From the NCBI GenBank assembly GCA_016793585.1, contig JAEUJR010001070.1, positions 1 through 30,669 of the forward strand: a stretch of 30,669 bases of DNA, written 5' to 3'. Positions 1-10,990 of the stretch are shown piece after piece. Every line of letters begins with the position of its first letter. Positions within the stretch are counted from its first letter, which is position 1. A model generated the notes under the pieces. The model made no database searches and was not told the DNA's origin. It worked only from the letters and a program-made list of their open reading frames with translations. The translations under genes and the position numbers were made by a program. Source of the stretch: Archangium sp. (lineage in GTDB: Bacteria; Myxococcota; Myxococcia; Myxococcales; Myxococcaceae).

Positions 1-94
1 TCACGTAGAACGAGCGCAGCGCGATGACCTGCACCATCGAGCCGCGCACTGCGAAGAACGTCGAACGCCAGACGTGAGGGTCGTAACGAACCAT
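1..94 (-). CDS. Bestrophin-like channel protein, N-terminus only (partial)
   Basis: The ATG at 94-92 opens a frame of 31 codons that runs off the left edge. The visible residues begin MVRYDPHVWRSTFF and continue with AVRGSMVQVIALRSF. A short aromatic-rich start followed by Trp, a Phe-Phe pair and an 'RGS' before a hydrophobic stretch resembles the N-terminus of bacterial bestrophin-family anion channels (YneE type), which are inner-membrane proteins. The match is recalled from family knowledge and rests on only 31 residues, so the name is tentative. It is divergent from the TIGR02996 gene, with 92 nt between the two chosen starts, which must hold both promoters. Confidence 0.5.
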   Translation of the reverse strand, partial: MVRYDPHVWRSTFFAVRGSMVQVIALRSFYV

Positions 95-186
95 GGGCCG
101 GTTCTAGCGTGTTGCATTCCGCCCCGAAGGGAATCGACGGCCCCGTCGACGATCGCGGGTCGATTCGAGCAAAGACGGTCGCGGTC

Positions 187-1773
187 ATGAGTCTCTCGAA
201 CCTGCTTCACGCCCTCGACTCGGGGCAGCCTCACCACGCGCTGCGCATGGCGCTCGAGACGTGGCGCACGACGCATCACCCGACGGTCGCGGCCATCGTT
301 CATCAACTCGGGGAGCGCGCGCGGACGACCCCAGCCTCGAACGCCCAGTGGCTCGAGGTCGCCAGACGCGACGACCCCACCGAGGTGGAGTGGCTCATCG
401 AGCGCCTGCGAGTCGGCGTGCCCGTACCGACGACCGAAGGCCCCAACGACGTTCACCACGCGACGTGGAGTGAACGGCTGCTCACGCTGGCGGCACGTGC
501 GCCCGACCCGCGCCTGGCGCAGGCCCTGCTCGGCTTCTTCGTCACGCCCACGCTCGCGCTGTGGGCCGTGGGCACACCGCCACCGATTTTTCGCGGTTGC
601 GGCGATGCGCTGATGGCCATGAGCGACCCCCGCTGCGTCGAGCCGCTCCGGGTTTCACCGCCGCACGGCACCATGAGCTTCGCGCGCGAGATGCAGCTTC
701 ACCTCGCCGCGAAGGTGGCCGAGCACCTCGCCGCGACCGTGGTCGTCGACCCGCCCGACCTGAGTGACTGGGAAGCGTTGCTGACGCGACTGGTGCCCGC
801 ACCGCCAGCCCAGGCAGCGCACCTGTTGGCGAGCGTGCAGCAGGCCCCCGAGCAGCTGGACGTCAGAGCTGTCTATGCCGACGTGCTCTCGCAGGCGGCA
901 GACCCGCGGGGAACCTTCATCGCGCTCCAGCTCGCGGCCCGCACCGCGCCCTCGCCCGAGAACGAGCGGCAGCAGCACGCGCTCCTGTCGAAACACGAGA
1001 AGACCTGGCTCGGCCCGCTCCACGGACTGGTCGACGTCGAGTGGCGCGACGGGTTTCCCACCGTCGCCACGCTCCGTTCCCGAACGGCGACCGACGCGGC
1101 GTGGGCTGCGGCTGCCGCGGACGAACGGGTGAGCACACTCACCTCGGTTCGACAGGGTGGCGCCCCGCTCGAGCGCTTCGTCGAGTTCCTTCACTCCCCG
1201 CGGCTGACGAACCTTCGGGAGCTCGACCTCTCGGTCAACGCCTTGAGGCGGTTGAACGCACCGGTCTGGTTCGCCACGCTCGAGCGCCTCACCGCGCCGT
1301 CGACCGCGCTCAACGCCCTGTCGACGCTCGAGCCTGCGAGGTTGCCACGTCTCCACTGGCTGACCCTGGCGACGAAGGGCGCCCGGTCGCTCGAGTCGGT
1401 GCTCGAAGCCGGTGCCGAAGTGCCCCTGGTGCGCGCGATGGAGCGCCTTCGTCTTCACGGGCTGAGCTCGGGGCCGGCGCTGGTCTCGTGCGTCGAGCGG
1501 AGCTGGCCCGAGGGCGCGTGGCCGGTGCTCGAGCTCGGCTGGCACCACCGGTTCTCGAGGCGCGACGACGGGCTGCACTACGCGGTCGTCTCGGAGGAGG
1601 AGCAGGCCGCCGTGCGCTACCTTCAGACGATGACGCAGCCCGTTCGGCAGGTGACGCTCCTGCGCCTGCCCGACAGCAGCGACTTCATGGCACAGAAGCT
1701 CGAGAACGAGGCCGCGGCCCGCGGTGTTCCCTTCGCCGTGGAGCGCGTGACCGAGCAGGACCTCGAGCCCTGA
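187..1773 (+). CDS. TIGR02996-domain protein with leucine-rich C-terminal half
   Basis: The protein has 528 residues from the ATG at 187; a GTG at 109 would add 26 low-complexity residues and is less likely. Residues about 213-255 (LLASVQQAPEQLDVRAVYAD, then a 'DPRGTFIALQ' segment) match the myxobacterial TIGR02996 repeat-companion domain, whose consensus is a 'YADWL...DPRGEFIxLQ' pattern. The segment after it (HEKTWLGPL, VEWRDGFP) is also typical. The part from about residue 330 has spaced leucines (LTNLRELDLSVNALRRL) like a degenerate leucine-rich repeat. No signal peptide or membrane segment is seen. The biochemical role of this family is unknown; many copies occur in myxobacterial genomes. 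It converges on EIIB with only 4 nt between stop codons. Confidence 0.75.
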   Translation: MSLSNLLHALDSGQPHHALRMALETWRTTHHPTVAAIVHQLGERARTTPASNAQWLEVARRDDPTEVEWLIERLRVGVPVPTTEGPNDVHHATWSERLLTLAARAPDPRLAQALLGFFVTPTLALWAVGTPPPIFRGCGDALMAMSDPRCVEPLRVSPPHGTMSFAREMQLHLAAKVAEHLAATVVVDPPDLSDWEALLTRLVPAPPAQAAHLLASVQQAPEQLDVRAVYADVLSQAADPRGTFIALQLAARTAPSPENERQQHALLSKHEKTWLGPLHGLVDVEWRDGFPTVATLRSRTATDAAWAAAAADERVSTLTSVRQGGAPLERFVEFLHSPRLTNLRELDLSVNALRRLNAPVWFATLERLTAPSTALNALSTLEPARLPRLHWLTLATKGARSLESVLEAGAEVPLVRAMERLRLHGLSSGPALVSCVERSWPEGAWPVLELGWHHRFSRRDDGLHYAVVSEEEQAAVRYLQTMTQPVRQVTLLRLPDSSDFMAQKLENEAAARGVPFAVERVTEQDLEP

Positions 1774-1777
1774 AGAC

Positions 1778-2242
1778 TCAGGCCGCGCGCACGGCGGGCA
1801 CTGCGGCTTCGGTCGGCACGGCCTGAATCACCACGTCCATGCCCGACGACTGCAGCGCGGCGAGCTGCGCCTCTTCGTGCTCGGTGAGGAAGACGGAGCG
1901 GCTCACCGCGTGCCGCCCCGGCCCCGCGTGCACGTTGCCGAGCGTGAGCCGCCCATCGGGCAAGCCGAGCTCGCGCGCGGTGACGGCGGCCGGCACGTCG
2001 CGAAAGAGAATGAGCGTGGGCACGGCGTCGCCGGCGAGCGCGCGGGCATCGAGCGCGGCGAGCGTGGTGTGACGAACTTCGACCGAGTCGGGCACCGCGA
2101 GGCTCATGGCGGCCTGCGCGAACGTGTCACCCGCGGTGGTGTCGTCGGCCACCACGACCCGCGTCACCCGCAGAAACGGCAGCCAGGCTTCGATGACCTG
2201 ACCGTGAATCAATCGGCTGTCGATACGGCTGAGCACAATCAC
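1778..2242 (-). CDS. PTS system mannose/sorbose-family EIIB component
   Basis: This 154-residue cytoplasmic protein starts at a GTG (2242-2240). The N-terminus (IVLSRIDSRLIHGQVIEAWL) is the hallmark of EIIB of the mannose family, in which the His of 'RLIHGQV', here His13, accepts phosphate from EIIA and passes it to sugar at EIIC/EIID. The rest (VVVADD..., TLILFRDV, LTLGNVHAG) also follows the family, and the length is near normal. It lies 143 nt downstream of the EIIA gene on the same strand. No EIIC or EIID follows: the next gene is convergent. The phosphate may therefore go to a regulatory target, or the permease is elsewhere. Confidence 0.9.
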   Translation of the reverse strand: MIVLSRIDSRLIHGQVIEAWLPFLRVTRVVVADDTTAGDTFAQAAMSLAVPDSVEVRHTTLAALDARALAGDAVPTLILFRDVPAAVTARELGLPDGRLTLGNVHAGPGRHAVSRSVFLTEHEEAQLAALQSSGMDVVIQAVPTEAAVPAVRAA

Positions 2243-2316
2243 GAGCCACCAACCGAGAAGCCCCCACCAGTGCCGAAACCCTTACGCACGGTGAGACCCC
2301 GCCGCCACGGGAAAAG

Positions 2317-2394
2317 TTCAGGCAGCCTTCACCGGCCGTTCAGTTGGCGACGCGGCTCCACACGGCCATTCAGGCAGCACGGCATTCAGGCAGC
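2317..2394. repeat. Three copies of a 10-bp direct repeat after the EIIA stop codon
   Basis: TTCAGGCAGC occurs at 2317-2326, 2369-2378 and 2385-2394; the last two also share the preceding A. The rightmost copy contains the EIIA stop codon. The spacing is uneven (52 and 16 nt), and the copies may be residue of a local duplication or a protein-binding array between EIIA and EIIB. No known site is recognised. Confidence 0.5.
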
Positions 2395-2799
2395 GGGCGC
2401 GCGGGTACGGAGCAGCTCGCTGGCGCAGGTGATGTTCTTCTGGCCGTACTGCGCAAGCTGGTGGGCGAGGTCGCGCAGCGTGACCTGGGTGCGCAGCGAG
2501 TTCGCCTTGAGCAACATGGGCAGGTTGACGCCGGTGACGACCTCGATGCGCGCCTGCTGGCACAACGAGAGGCCCTGCGTGCAGGGGCTGCCGCCGATGA
2601 GGTCGGCGAACACGAGCACGCCTTCACCGTCGTCGACGGACTTCACGGCGTCACGCATGCGCTGCCGAATCTCGTCGGGGCTCGACTGCGGTTCGACCGA
2701 CAGGGTGGCGATGCGGGGCAGGTCTCCGACGATCTGACGGGCGGTCGCGACGAGCTCGTCGGCGAGACGACCATGTGATGCGACGACGAGACCGACCAT
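2386..2799 (-). CDS. PTS system mannose-family EIIA component
   Basis: The product has 137 residues from the ATG at 2799, which has a GGGAG purine run about six bases upstream; an upstream in-frame ATG at 2880 would add 27 residues with no family similarity. MVGLVVASHGRLADELV contains the phosphorylated histidine (His9) of EIIA-Man, which takes phosphate from HPr. The motifs VLVFADLIGGSPCTQGL and VVTGVNLPMLLKA are also typical of the family. It acts in the cytoplasm. It precedes EIIB on the same strand, which suggests a functional pair. HPr, enzyme I and EIIC/EIID are not in the window. It sits 111 nt after the stop of the Gly-rich lipoprotein gene and probably has its own promoter there. Confidence 0.9.
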   Translation of the reverse strand: MVGLVVASHGRLADELVATARQIVGDLPRIATLSVEPQSSPDEIRQRMRDAVKSVDDGEGVLVFADLIGGSPCTQGLSLCQQARIEVVTGVNLPMLLKANSLRTQVTLRDLAHQLAQYGQKNITCASELLRTRAPAA

Positions 2800-2910
2800 G
2801 GACAGCTCCCGGGACCCGCGACCTGCTGCGCGAGTATCGCTGTGTTCTGACGAAAGCAACAGCCAGCCACCCACCCGCATGCCCGCGTTCCGCCGCGAGT
2901 GAAGGCTCGG

Positions 2911-5562
2911 CTAATACTGACACGAGACCGTGGCCGAGCTCGGCGCGGGTGAGAGCGTCTGCGGAGCCCCCGTACAGACGGGGGCGTTGATGCGAATGCG
3001 GCCCATGCCACCCCCGCCGCCACCGCCGCCGCCATTGGTGGGCCCTCCGTTACTGCCCGCCTGACCAGTGCCGCCAGCCGCGCTGCCCTGCCCTCCGTTG
3101 CCGCCACCGCCACCCGGCGCCGTCGCGCCCGGCGCAGGCGTGGTCGAGAACCGATTGCCCGGCGAGCCCGACGTCGACACGCCGCTGCCGGCCTCGCCCG
3201 CACCGCCACCGCCGCCGTTCGCCGTGAGCCGGCCGCTGACGACGACGCTGGGCGCCTCGAGCAGAATCGCGCCGCCACTGCCGCCACCTCCGCCACCGGG
3301 CCCCTCGGCGACCTCGAGGTCGGCGTTGCCTCCGAGCCCACCCAGGCCGACGCTGCTGATGCGGCCGCGCACCGTGAGCGGGCCCGCGGTCGAGAGCTGC
3401 ACGGCCCCACCCGCGCGCCCGCCTTCACCCGGCCCCTGCAGGCCACCGCCGTTGCCTCCCTGACAGCCGCCTCGCAGCGGAATGAGCTCGACGTTGCCCG
3501 ACACGACACCCGCCGCGCCGCCCAGTGACTGCGCGCCGTCGCCGCGGCCGCCGTTGAAGCCGACGGTTCCGAAGCTTCCGCCCGCGCCGCCGCCACGCGC
3601 CGAGTTGCCGGTGATGCCGCCGTCGCCGCCCCGGCTGCCCAGACACGCCGCGCCGTTGTTGCCGCCCGGCCCCGAGGTGGCCGCCGTGGGCCCCGAGGCT
3701 GCCTGGCCCGAGACGTCGATGGCGCCCGCGATGTCGGCCGCTCCGGTGACCGCGATGATGATGGGGTACGTGTTGCCGGTGATGGTGAGCACGCCTGCGT
3801 CGCCGACGAAGAGCGAGGGCGTCGAGAGCAGCAGCGCGTTCATGCCGCCGTCCTGCGCGATGACGCGCGCCGAAGGCGTCACCACACCGCACGTCGTCAG
3901 CACCGAGACGCCCGCGTCGGGGTTCACCGCGATGGTGGTGGGGCAGGTGACGACGAGCGCGGGGCCGGCGTCGCGCGGCACGTCGCTGTCGCGGAAGTTC
4001 GACGGCACGTAGGGGAACCGGGAGCACGTGCCGAGGCCGTCGCAGCTGCCACCGTTGCTGCACGCGGTGCCCGCTGGAGCGTTGCGCACGTCGCAGCCGC
4101 CGTCGCCCAGACACGTCGGCCCCAGAACGCGGCACTCGGGCACGTTGCAGGTCGCCGTGGGGCCCGGCTGGCAGAACCCGGCCTGACAGGTATCTCCACG
4201 CGTGCAGTCGTTGCCGTCGTCGCACGCCGTTCCGTTGGCGACGTTGGGGAACAGACAGCCGCCGTCGGCTTCGACGCACGAGCCCGTCGCCGCCTTGCAC
4301 TTGTCGGCGCTCTGCGCGCAGACGATGGCGCGGCCGCGGCAGCCACCATCGGCAGCGCAGGCGTCTGACTCGGTGCAGCGCACGCCGTCGTTGCACGTGG
4401 CGTTCACCGTGGGCGTGTAGCTGCAGACCGCGGCGGGCTCGGTGCACTGGCCCGTGGGTTGGAAGCAGCCATTCATCGGAGGGCTGGCGCAGGTCGTGCC
4501 CGTGCCTCCGGCGCAGGCTCCGCCCTGACACGTCTCGCCCGTGCTGCACGAGAGGCCGTCGCTGCAGGGCCGCGTGTTGCAGTCTCCGTCGGCGCAGTCG
4601 ACGAAGGTGTCTCCGTCGTTGTCCATGCCGTCGTTGCAGACGCTCTCCATCGGCTGCACGCAGACCAGGCCCTGACACGTCGAGAGCGCGGCGCAGGCGC
4701 GGCTCGCACAGTCGGGGTCGGCGCAGTTGAGCTGGTTGTCGCCGTCGTCGTCGACGCCGTTGGAGCAGTTGAGCTCGACGCACACGGTGCCGACGCACTG
4801 CGAGCCTCCGTCGACGCCCACGCCGCACGCCGCCGACGCGCACATCGGGTCGAGGCAATCGGCGAGGGTGTCGCAGTCTTCGTCGACGCCGCCGAAGCAG
4901 CGCTCGGGGTTGCCGGGGAAGCGCTGCGGGTTGGTGTCGTCGCAGTCGACGCCTGCGGGCACCCCGTCGCCGTCCTGGTCCACCGGGCCTGCGTCGCCGG
5001 CACCTGCGTCGACGGCACCTGCGTCGCCGGGCGTCGTTCCCGCGTCCATCGGCAGGCCCGCGTCGTCACCGGCGTCACCTGCGCCCGCGTCACCTGCCCC
5101 TGCGTCGGCCAGGGTGCCGGCGTCGTTCGAGCCACCATCGGTCACGCCGCCGTCGACCCGCCCGCCATCGCTCGACGGTGCGCGCTCGAGCACCAGGGTG
5201 ACGGCCTGCGTTCCGCTCGGGGGGAAGGAGAAGCGCTTCGACGCGCGCTCTTCGGGCACCGTGGGCGTGCAGTCGGAGCCCTGCCCGCCAACGGCGGTCA
5301 CCAGCACGTCGGGGCCTTCGTCTTCCTGCACGATGCCCAGCGCGACGACGCCGCTGGCGTTGAAGGCCTTCGTGCCGATGGCGCGGGCGCCGGCCTGGCC
5401 TTCGAGGGTGAGGCGCACGCACGTCGAGGCCGAGGTGCCCTTCTCGACGCTGACGAAGAGGGCCGCGCCGCTCAGCGGCCGCGAGCCGCAGGCCGAGAGC
5501 GCGACCGTCAGGGCGCAGAAGAAGAGCCGGGGTGGGAGCGCGAGCGGGGGAACGACACGCAT
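2911..5562 (-). CDS. Lipoprotein with MopE-like metal-binding motif, Cys-rich modules and Gly-rich tail
   Basis: This 883-residue predicted lipoprotein has a signal sequence ending in VALSAC, with Cys25 as the lipidated residue; the ATG at 5562 puts the signal at the very N-terminus, while a longer frame to 5610 would bury it. Regions in order: a domain of unknown fold (26-128), an Asp-Ala-Gly linker (132-195), a MopE-type motif (196-232, DQDGDGVPAGVDCDD then 'CFGGVDEDCD'), two acidic Cys repeats (265-285 and 308-328), Cys-rich 'CNDG..CTESDAC' modules (330-515), and a Gly-rich tail (623-860) with beta-helix-like pieces (GGAILLEAPSVVVSGRLTANG). MopE motifs are known to bind copper or other metals; here that is only a prediction. 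It probably faces the cell exterior. It follows the hybrid kinase gene by 84 nt. Confidence 0.85.
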   Translation of the reverse strand: MRVVPPLALPPRLFFCALTVALSACGSRPLSGAALFVSVEKGTSASTCVRLTLEGQAGARAIGTKAFNASGVVALGIVQEDEGPDVLVTAVGGQGSDCTPTVPEERASKRFSFPPSGTQAVTLVLERAPSSDGGRVDGGVTDGGSNDAGTLADAGAGDAGAGDAGDDAGLPMDAGTTPGDAGAVDAGAGDAGPVDQDGDGVPAGVDCDDTNPQRFPGNPERCFGGVDEDCDTLADCLDPMCASAACGVGVDGGSQCVGTVCVELNCSNGVDDDGDNQLNCADPDCASRACAALSTCQGLVCVQPMESVCNDGMDNDGDTFVDCADGDCNTRPCSDGLSCSTGETCQGGACAGGTGTTCASPPMNGCFQPTGQCTEPAAVCSYTPTVNATCNDGVRCTESDACAADGGCRGRAIVCAQSADKCKAATGSCVEADGGCLFPNVANGTACDDGNDCTRGDTCQAGFCQPGPTATCNVPECRVLGPTCLGDGGCDVRNAPAGTACSNGGSCDGLGTCSRFPYVPSNFRDSDVPRDAGPALVVTCPTTIAVNPDAGVSVLTTCGVVTPSARVIAQDGGMNALLLSTPSLFVGDAGVLTITGNTYPIIIAVTGAADIAGAIDVSGQAASGPTAATSGPGGNNGAACLGSRGGDGGITGNSARGGGAGGSFGTVGFNGGRGDGAQSLGGAAGVVSGNVELIPLRGGCQGGNGGGLQGPGEGGRAGGAVQLSTAGPLTVRGRISSVGLGGLGGNADLEVAEGPGGGGGGSGGAILLEAPSVVVSGRLTANGGGGGAGEAGSGVSTSGSPGNRFSTTPAPGATAPGGGGGNGGQGSAAGGTGQAGSNGGPTNGGGGGGGGGMGRIRINAPVCTGAPQTLSPAPSSATVSCQY
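2998..3696 (-). repeat. Glycine-rich low-complexity coding tract
   Basis: This tract encodes residues 623-855 of the lipoprotein, where runs of up to ten glycines alternate with short hydrophobic strands. The DNA is rich in GGN codons. Such tracts expand and contract by slippage and are prone to assembly errors, although the frame is intact here. Confidence 0.75.
4978..5169 (-). repeat. Asp-Ala-Gly linker repeats
   Basis: This segment encodes residues 132-195 of the lipoprotein, with many copies of 'DAG' and 'GDAGA' and near-identical short DNA units in tandem (for example the alternating 'cctgcgtc' units near 4987-5030 and 5085-5105). Flexible acidic linkers of this kind follow the lipobox in many myxobacterial lipoproteins. 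The same style recurs at 19349-19470 in another lipoprotein of this window. Confidence 0.7.
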
Positions 5563-5610
5563 GGAGCCATCATGCGCGATCTGCCCGCCGACACACCTTC
5601 TCGCGTCCAC

Positions 5611-5633
5611 TCACGTGATGGGTGCCGCACCCA
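5611..5633. promoter_or_regulatory. TCACGTGA palindrome next to a 6-bp hairpin
   Basis: TCACGTGA (5611-5618) is a perfect 8-bp palindrome. It is directly followed by TGGGTG-CCG-CACCCA (5619-5633), a perfect 6-bp stem with a 3-nt loop. Both lie in the 84-nt gap between the kinase stop and the lipoprotein start. No U-run follows the hairpin on the minus strand, so a classical terminator is unlikely; an operator, or a termination or processing structure, is possible. Confidence 0.35.
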
Positions 5634-5646
5634 CCTGTGCCGCACA

Positions 5647-8283
<2,637 letters not shown>

Positions 8284-8314
8284 CGCGCCTCCATCGGTGC
8301 AAGGCGTGATCCCC

Positions 8315-8332
8315 GTCGTGGGGCGCCACGAC
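8315..8332. terminator. 7-bp GC-rich hairpin without U-run
   Basis: GTCGTGG (8315-8321) and CCACGAC (8326-8332) form a perfect stem around a GGCG loop, in the 81-nt gap between the repeat lipoprotein stop and the kinase start. No T-run follows on either strand. It could cause partial termination or protect a transcript end; the assignment is uncertain. Confidence 0.3.
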
Positions 8333-8364
8333 TCTGACGGGCGGGCCGCGCGCGGATCAGCCCG

Positions 8365-10506
8365 TCACAAGATGCAGACGCCGCCGACGATGGGGAAGGT
8401 GATGCAGCTGCCCCGACAACACTGCGCGCCGCTGGAGCACGACTCGCTCTCGACGCGGCAGTAGCAGGCGTTCACGCTGCCGGTGGGCGCCGGCCCGCAG
8501 GTCTGGGGTGAGCCGCTGCGGCACTCGCTCGACGAGCCCGCCATGGTGCAGCCGTCGAGGCAGCGGCCGGTGCCATCGCCGCTCGGGCCGGGCTCGCACA
8601 CGCCGTCGCCGCCGCAGGTTCCCCCCGAGCGGGCACACCAGCCGTAGCAGTAGCCGCCGTTGTTGCTCGCGCGCTGACACAGGCCCGACTCGCAGTCGGT
8701 GTTCGTCGAGCAGGCGCCGCCGTACTTGGGCAGCTGCTTGTCCTTCACCTCGCAGAGGCGGCTCCACAGGTTGCAGCCGTAGGTGCCGCCGAGCGCGCGG
8801 CAGTCGGCGTCGGAGCTGCACATGGGCGTGCACCAGTTCGGGCTGGCCGAGTCGTCGTCGTCGTCGTGACACGCGTAGGCGGGCCGGCACGCGGTGCTGC
8901 CACTGCCGCTGCAGCGTTGACGGCAGAAGGTGCCGAACTGGTCGCCCAGACAGACGGCGTTCGCGGGGCAGCCGGTCGAGACGCCCGCGTCGCTGCGCGT
9001 GCAGGTGTTGAGCCCGGCGATGCAGCTGCCGCCCGGCCAGCCGAAGAGGTCTTCGCTGCGGCAGGTGCCCGAGGTGCACTGGCTGCCGACGATGCAGGGC
9101 CGGCCGACCTCGAGGTTGCTGCACGACGGCTGCGCCACGCAGCCCATGTCGGAGCAGTCGATGGCGCCGTTGCAGTCGTTGTCGCGGCCGTCGTTGCAGG
9201 CGGTCTCGGCGCCCAGCCCGACGCAGTCGCTGTCGAGGCAGTCGGCGCGGGAGTCGAAGTCGGTGTCGAGCCCGTCGGCGCAGTTCGTCTCGGCCTTCGC
9301 GCTCATGCGGCAGGTGCAGCCGCCACCACACGTCTGGTTGTTGCAGGCCGTGTCTTCGCAATCGATGAAGCCGTTGTTGTCGTTGTCGATGCCGTCGGCG
9401 CAGCCGGTGGTCTCGGGCATGGGCGACGTCGCGCAGTGGTTGGCCGCGCCGAAGCAGTCCATCGTGTCGGCGCAGTCACGCAGGCTGTCGCCGTCGTTGT
9501 CCTGCTTGTCGGTGCACGAGGTCTCGCGGCGCCGGCCCGAGGCGCAGGTGCAGCCGGTGCCGCACGCGGTGCCGTCGCAGTCGGGCGTGTCGAGGCAGTC
9601 GGCGTTGCCGTCGCCGTCGTTGTCCATGGAGTCGGTGCAGAGCGTCTCGGTCTTGCGGCGGTTGGCGCAGACACAGCCCGTGCCGCACGAAACGTTCACA
9701 CAGTCGGTGTCGGCGCAGTCGACGTCGCCGTCGCCGTCTTCGTCCATGCCGCCGGTGCACACGGTCTCGGTCTTCGCGCCCGCCTTGCAGGTACAGCCGG
9801 TGCCGCACGAGCGCATCGCGCAGTCGGAGTCGGCGCAGTCGCGCTGCCCGTCGGCGTCGTTGTCGAGGCCGTCTGCACACTCGCCTTCGCCGCGGTTGCC
9901 GCCGACGCACGCGCAGCCGGGGCCGCAGGTGACGCCTTCACAGTCGGAGTCGGCGCAGTCGGCGCGCGTGTCGCCGTCGTCGTCGCTCATGTTGCCGCAG
10001 TTGGTCTCACCGGGAACCCCCGCGTCGGTGCAGGCGCAGCCGGTGCCGCACGACTGCCCGAGGCACGCCGGGTCGAGGCAGTCGCGTTTGCCGTTGTTGT
10101 CGTTGTCGATGGTGTCGAAGCAGTCGTTGGGTGCCTCGGCGCCACCGTCACCGCAGCCAGGTTTGCCCGAGCAGTCTTCGTCGGCACAGTCGACGCGCGA
10201 GTTGCCGTTGTCGTCCATGCCGTTGTCGCAGTTCTCGATGCGCAGGCAGGCGGGGTCGGTCTGGCAAGCGGTGTCGGCGCAGTCACGCTGCCCGTTGTTG
10301 TCGTCGTCGATGCCGTTGGTGCAGTTCTCGACCTTCAGCGCGCACAGCGCCTCGGCGAAGCAGGTCGGGTCGAGGCAGTCGGCCTTGCCGTCGCCGTTGT
10401 CGTCGAGGCCATTGCCGCAGATCTCCTTGCGCGGCGGAGGTGGAGGCGGCGTGCAGGCGCTCAGCCACAGGCTCAGGCAGGCGAGGAGGGCAGCGACGAA
10501 GCGCAT
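8365..10506 (-). CDS. Lipoprotein with twelve acidic Cys repeats and Cys-rich C-terminus
   Basis: This 713-residue protein has a signal sequence ending LWLSAC, with Cys18 as the lipidated residue, followed by a poly-Pro stretch. The ATG at 10506 was chosen because it places the signal at the N-terminus. Residues 30-462 hold twelve units of the form C-x-(N/D)-G-(L/M/I)-D-(D/N)-D-x-(D/N)-x-x-x-D-C-x-D-x-x-C. Asp/Asn spacing resembles calcium loops of EF-hand, dockerin or thrombospondin type 3 repeats, so calcium binding is plausible but unproven. Units four to eight and ten carry an added C-G-x-G-C-x-C segment. Residues 465-713 are Cys-rich with several 'C..DADC' motifs. It should sit at the cell surface or in the periplasm. 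It is 85 nt from the CBS gene and 81 nt from the kinase gene. Confidence 0.85.
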   Translation of the reverse strand: MRFVAALLACLSLWLSACTPPPPPPRKEICGNGLDDNGDGKADCLDPTCFAEALCALKVENCTNGIDDDNNGQRDCADTACQTDPACLRIENCDNGMDDNGNSRVDCADEDCSGKPGCGDGGAEAPNDCFDTIDNDNNGKRDCLDPACLGQSCGTGCACTDAGVPGETNCGNMSDDDGDTRADCADSDCEGVTCGPGCACVGGNRGEGECADGLDNDADGQRDCADSDCAMRSCGTGCTCKAGAKTETVCTGGMDEDGDGDVDCADTDCVNVSCGTGCVCANRRKTETLCTDSMDNDGDGNADCLDTPDCDGTACGTGCTCASGRRRETSCTDKQDNDGDSLRDCADTMDCFGAANHCATSPMPETTGCADGIDNDNNGFIDCEDTACNNQTCGGGCTCRMSAKAETNCADGLDTDFDSRADCLDSDCVGLGAETACNDGRDNDCNGAIDCSDMGCVAQPSCSNLEVGRPCIVGSQCTSGTCRSEDLFGWPGGSCIAGLNTCTRSDAGVSTGCPANAVCLGDQFGTFCRQRCSGSGSTACRPAYACHDDDDDSASPNWCTPMCSSDADCRALGGTYGCNLWSRLCEVKDKQLPKYGGACSTNTDCESGLCQRASNNGGYCYGWCARSGGTCGGDGVCEPGPSGDGTGRCLDGCTMAGSSSECRSGSPQTCGPAPTGSVNACYCRVESESCSSGAQCCRGSCITFPIVGGVCIL
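9121..10419 (-). repeat. Array of twelve ~40-residue protein repeats
   Basis: The units begin at protein residues 30, 62, 93, 129, 170, 210, 250, 290, 331, 369, 409 and 437. The middle of the array has a regular 38-41 residue period (about 120 nt), while the first three and last units are shorter. The regular central units share a C-G-x-G-C-x-C insertion, which suggests recent tandem duplication from one ancestor. The DNA copies are diverged and are not a CRISPR. Confidence 0.8.
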
Positions 10507-10591
10507 GGGAGCCCTCAGCCATAACCCACCCGGCCACGGGCGGGCCACAGGCGTGTCGCTCAGCCGTGACGCGTCGACTCAGGCCGTGGGC

Positions 10592-10990
10592 TCAGCTGCG
10601 GGCGAGGGCGCGGAGCAGGTCTGACGAGGTGACGATGCCGATGGGGCGGCGCTCGGCGTCGACGATGGGCACGGCCTCGAGGTGTTCATGCAGCATCAGC
10701 TCGGCGAGGTCGGGCGCTTCGGCATCTGCGGTGCTGGTGATGGGCTCGCGCGTCATCACCTCTTTGAGGGCGGTGGCGGCGGCGTAGCGGTCTTCACCGA
10801 GCACGAGAATGTCGCGGTCCGACGCGATGCCCACGAGGCGGCCTTCGTCATCGGTCACGCAGACGTGGCGCACCTGGTGGTCGCGCATCGAGGTCCACGC
10901 GAGCGACACGCGCGTCTCGGGGTTCAACCGGAAGACGATGGGCGACATGAGGTCGAGCGCACACACAGCCATGGCCTCAGCGCCGTGCAT
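10592..10990 (-). CDS. Two-CBS-domain protein
   Basis: The product has 132 residues from the ATG at 10990, or 126 from the ATG at 10972; neither has a convincing ribosome site. The first CBS unit (about 13-66) includes LDLMSPIVFRLNPE and GRLVGIASDRDILV; the second (about 77-130) includes EVMTREPITSTADAE and PIGIVTSSDLLRAL. Paired CBS units form a Bateman module that usually senses adenine nucleotides. No enzyme or membrane domain is attached, so it is probably a stand-alone cytoplasmic sensor whose partner is unknown. It is the first gene of a run on the minus strand and is divergent from the membrane gene at 11216. Confidence 0.88.
   Translation of the reverse strand: MHGAEAMAVCALDLMSPIVFRLNPETRVSLAWTSMRDHQVRHVCVTDDEGRLVGIASDRDILVLGEDRYAAATALKEVMTREPITSTADAEAPDLAELMLHEHLEAVPIVDAERRPIGIVTSSDLLRALARS

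Noticed and set aside
9121..10419. Regular repeats considered as a CRISPR array
   Set aside because: The period is about 120 nt, the repeats are diverged and lie within an intact coding frame; no spacers of equal length and no cas genes.
8866..10524. Long open frame on the plus strand opposite the repeat lipoprotein
   Set aside because: Its product is a monotonous Val/Ala/Gly repeat that mirrors the acidic Cys repeats in antisense; no start signal, and the minus-strand gene has a signal peptide and clear repeats.
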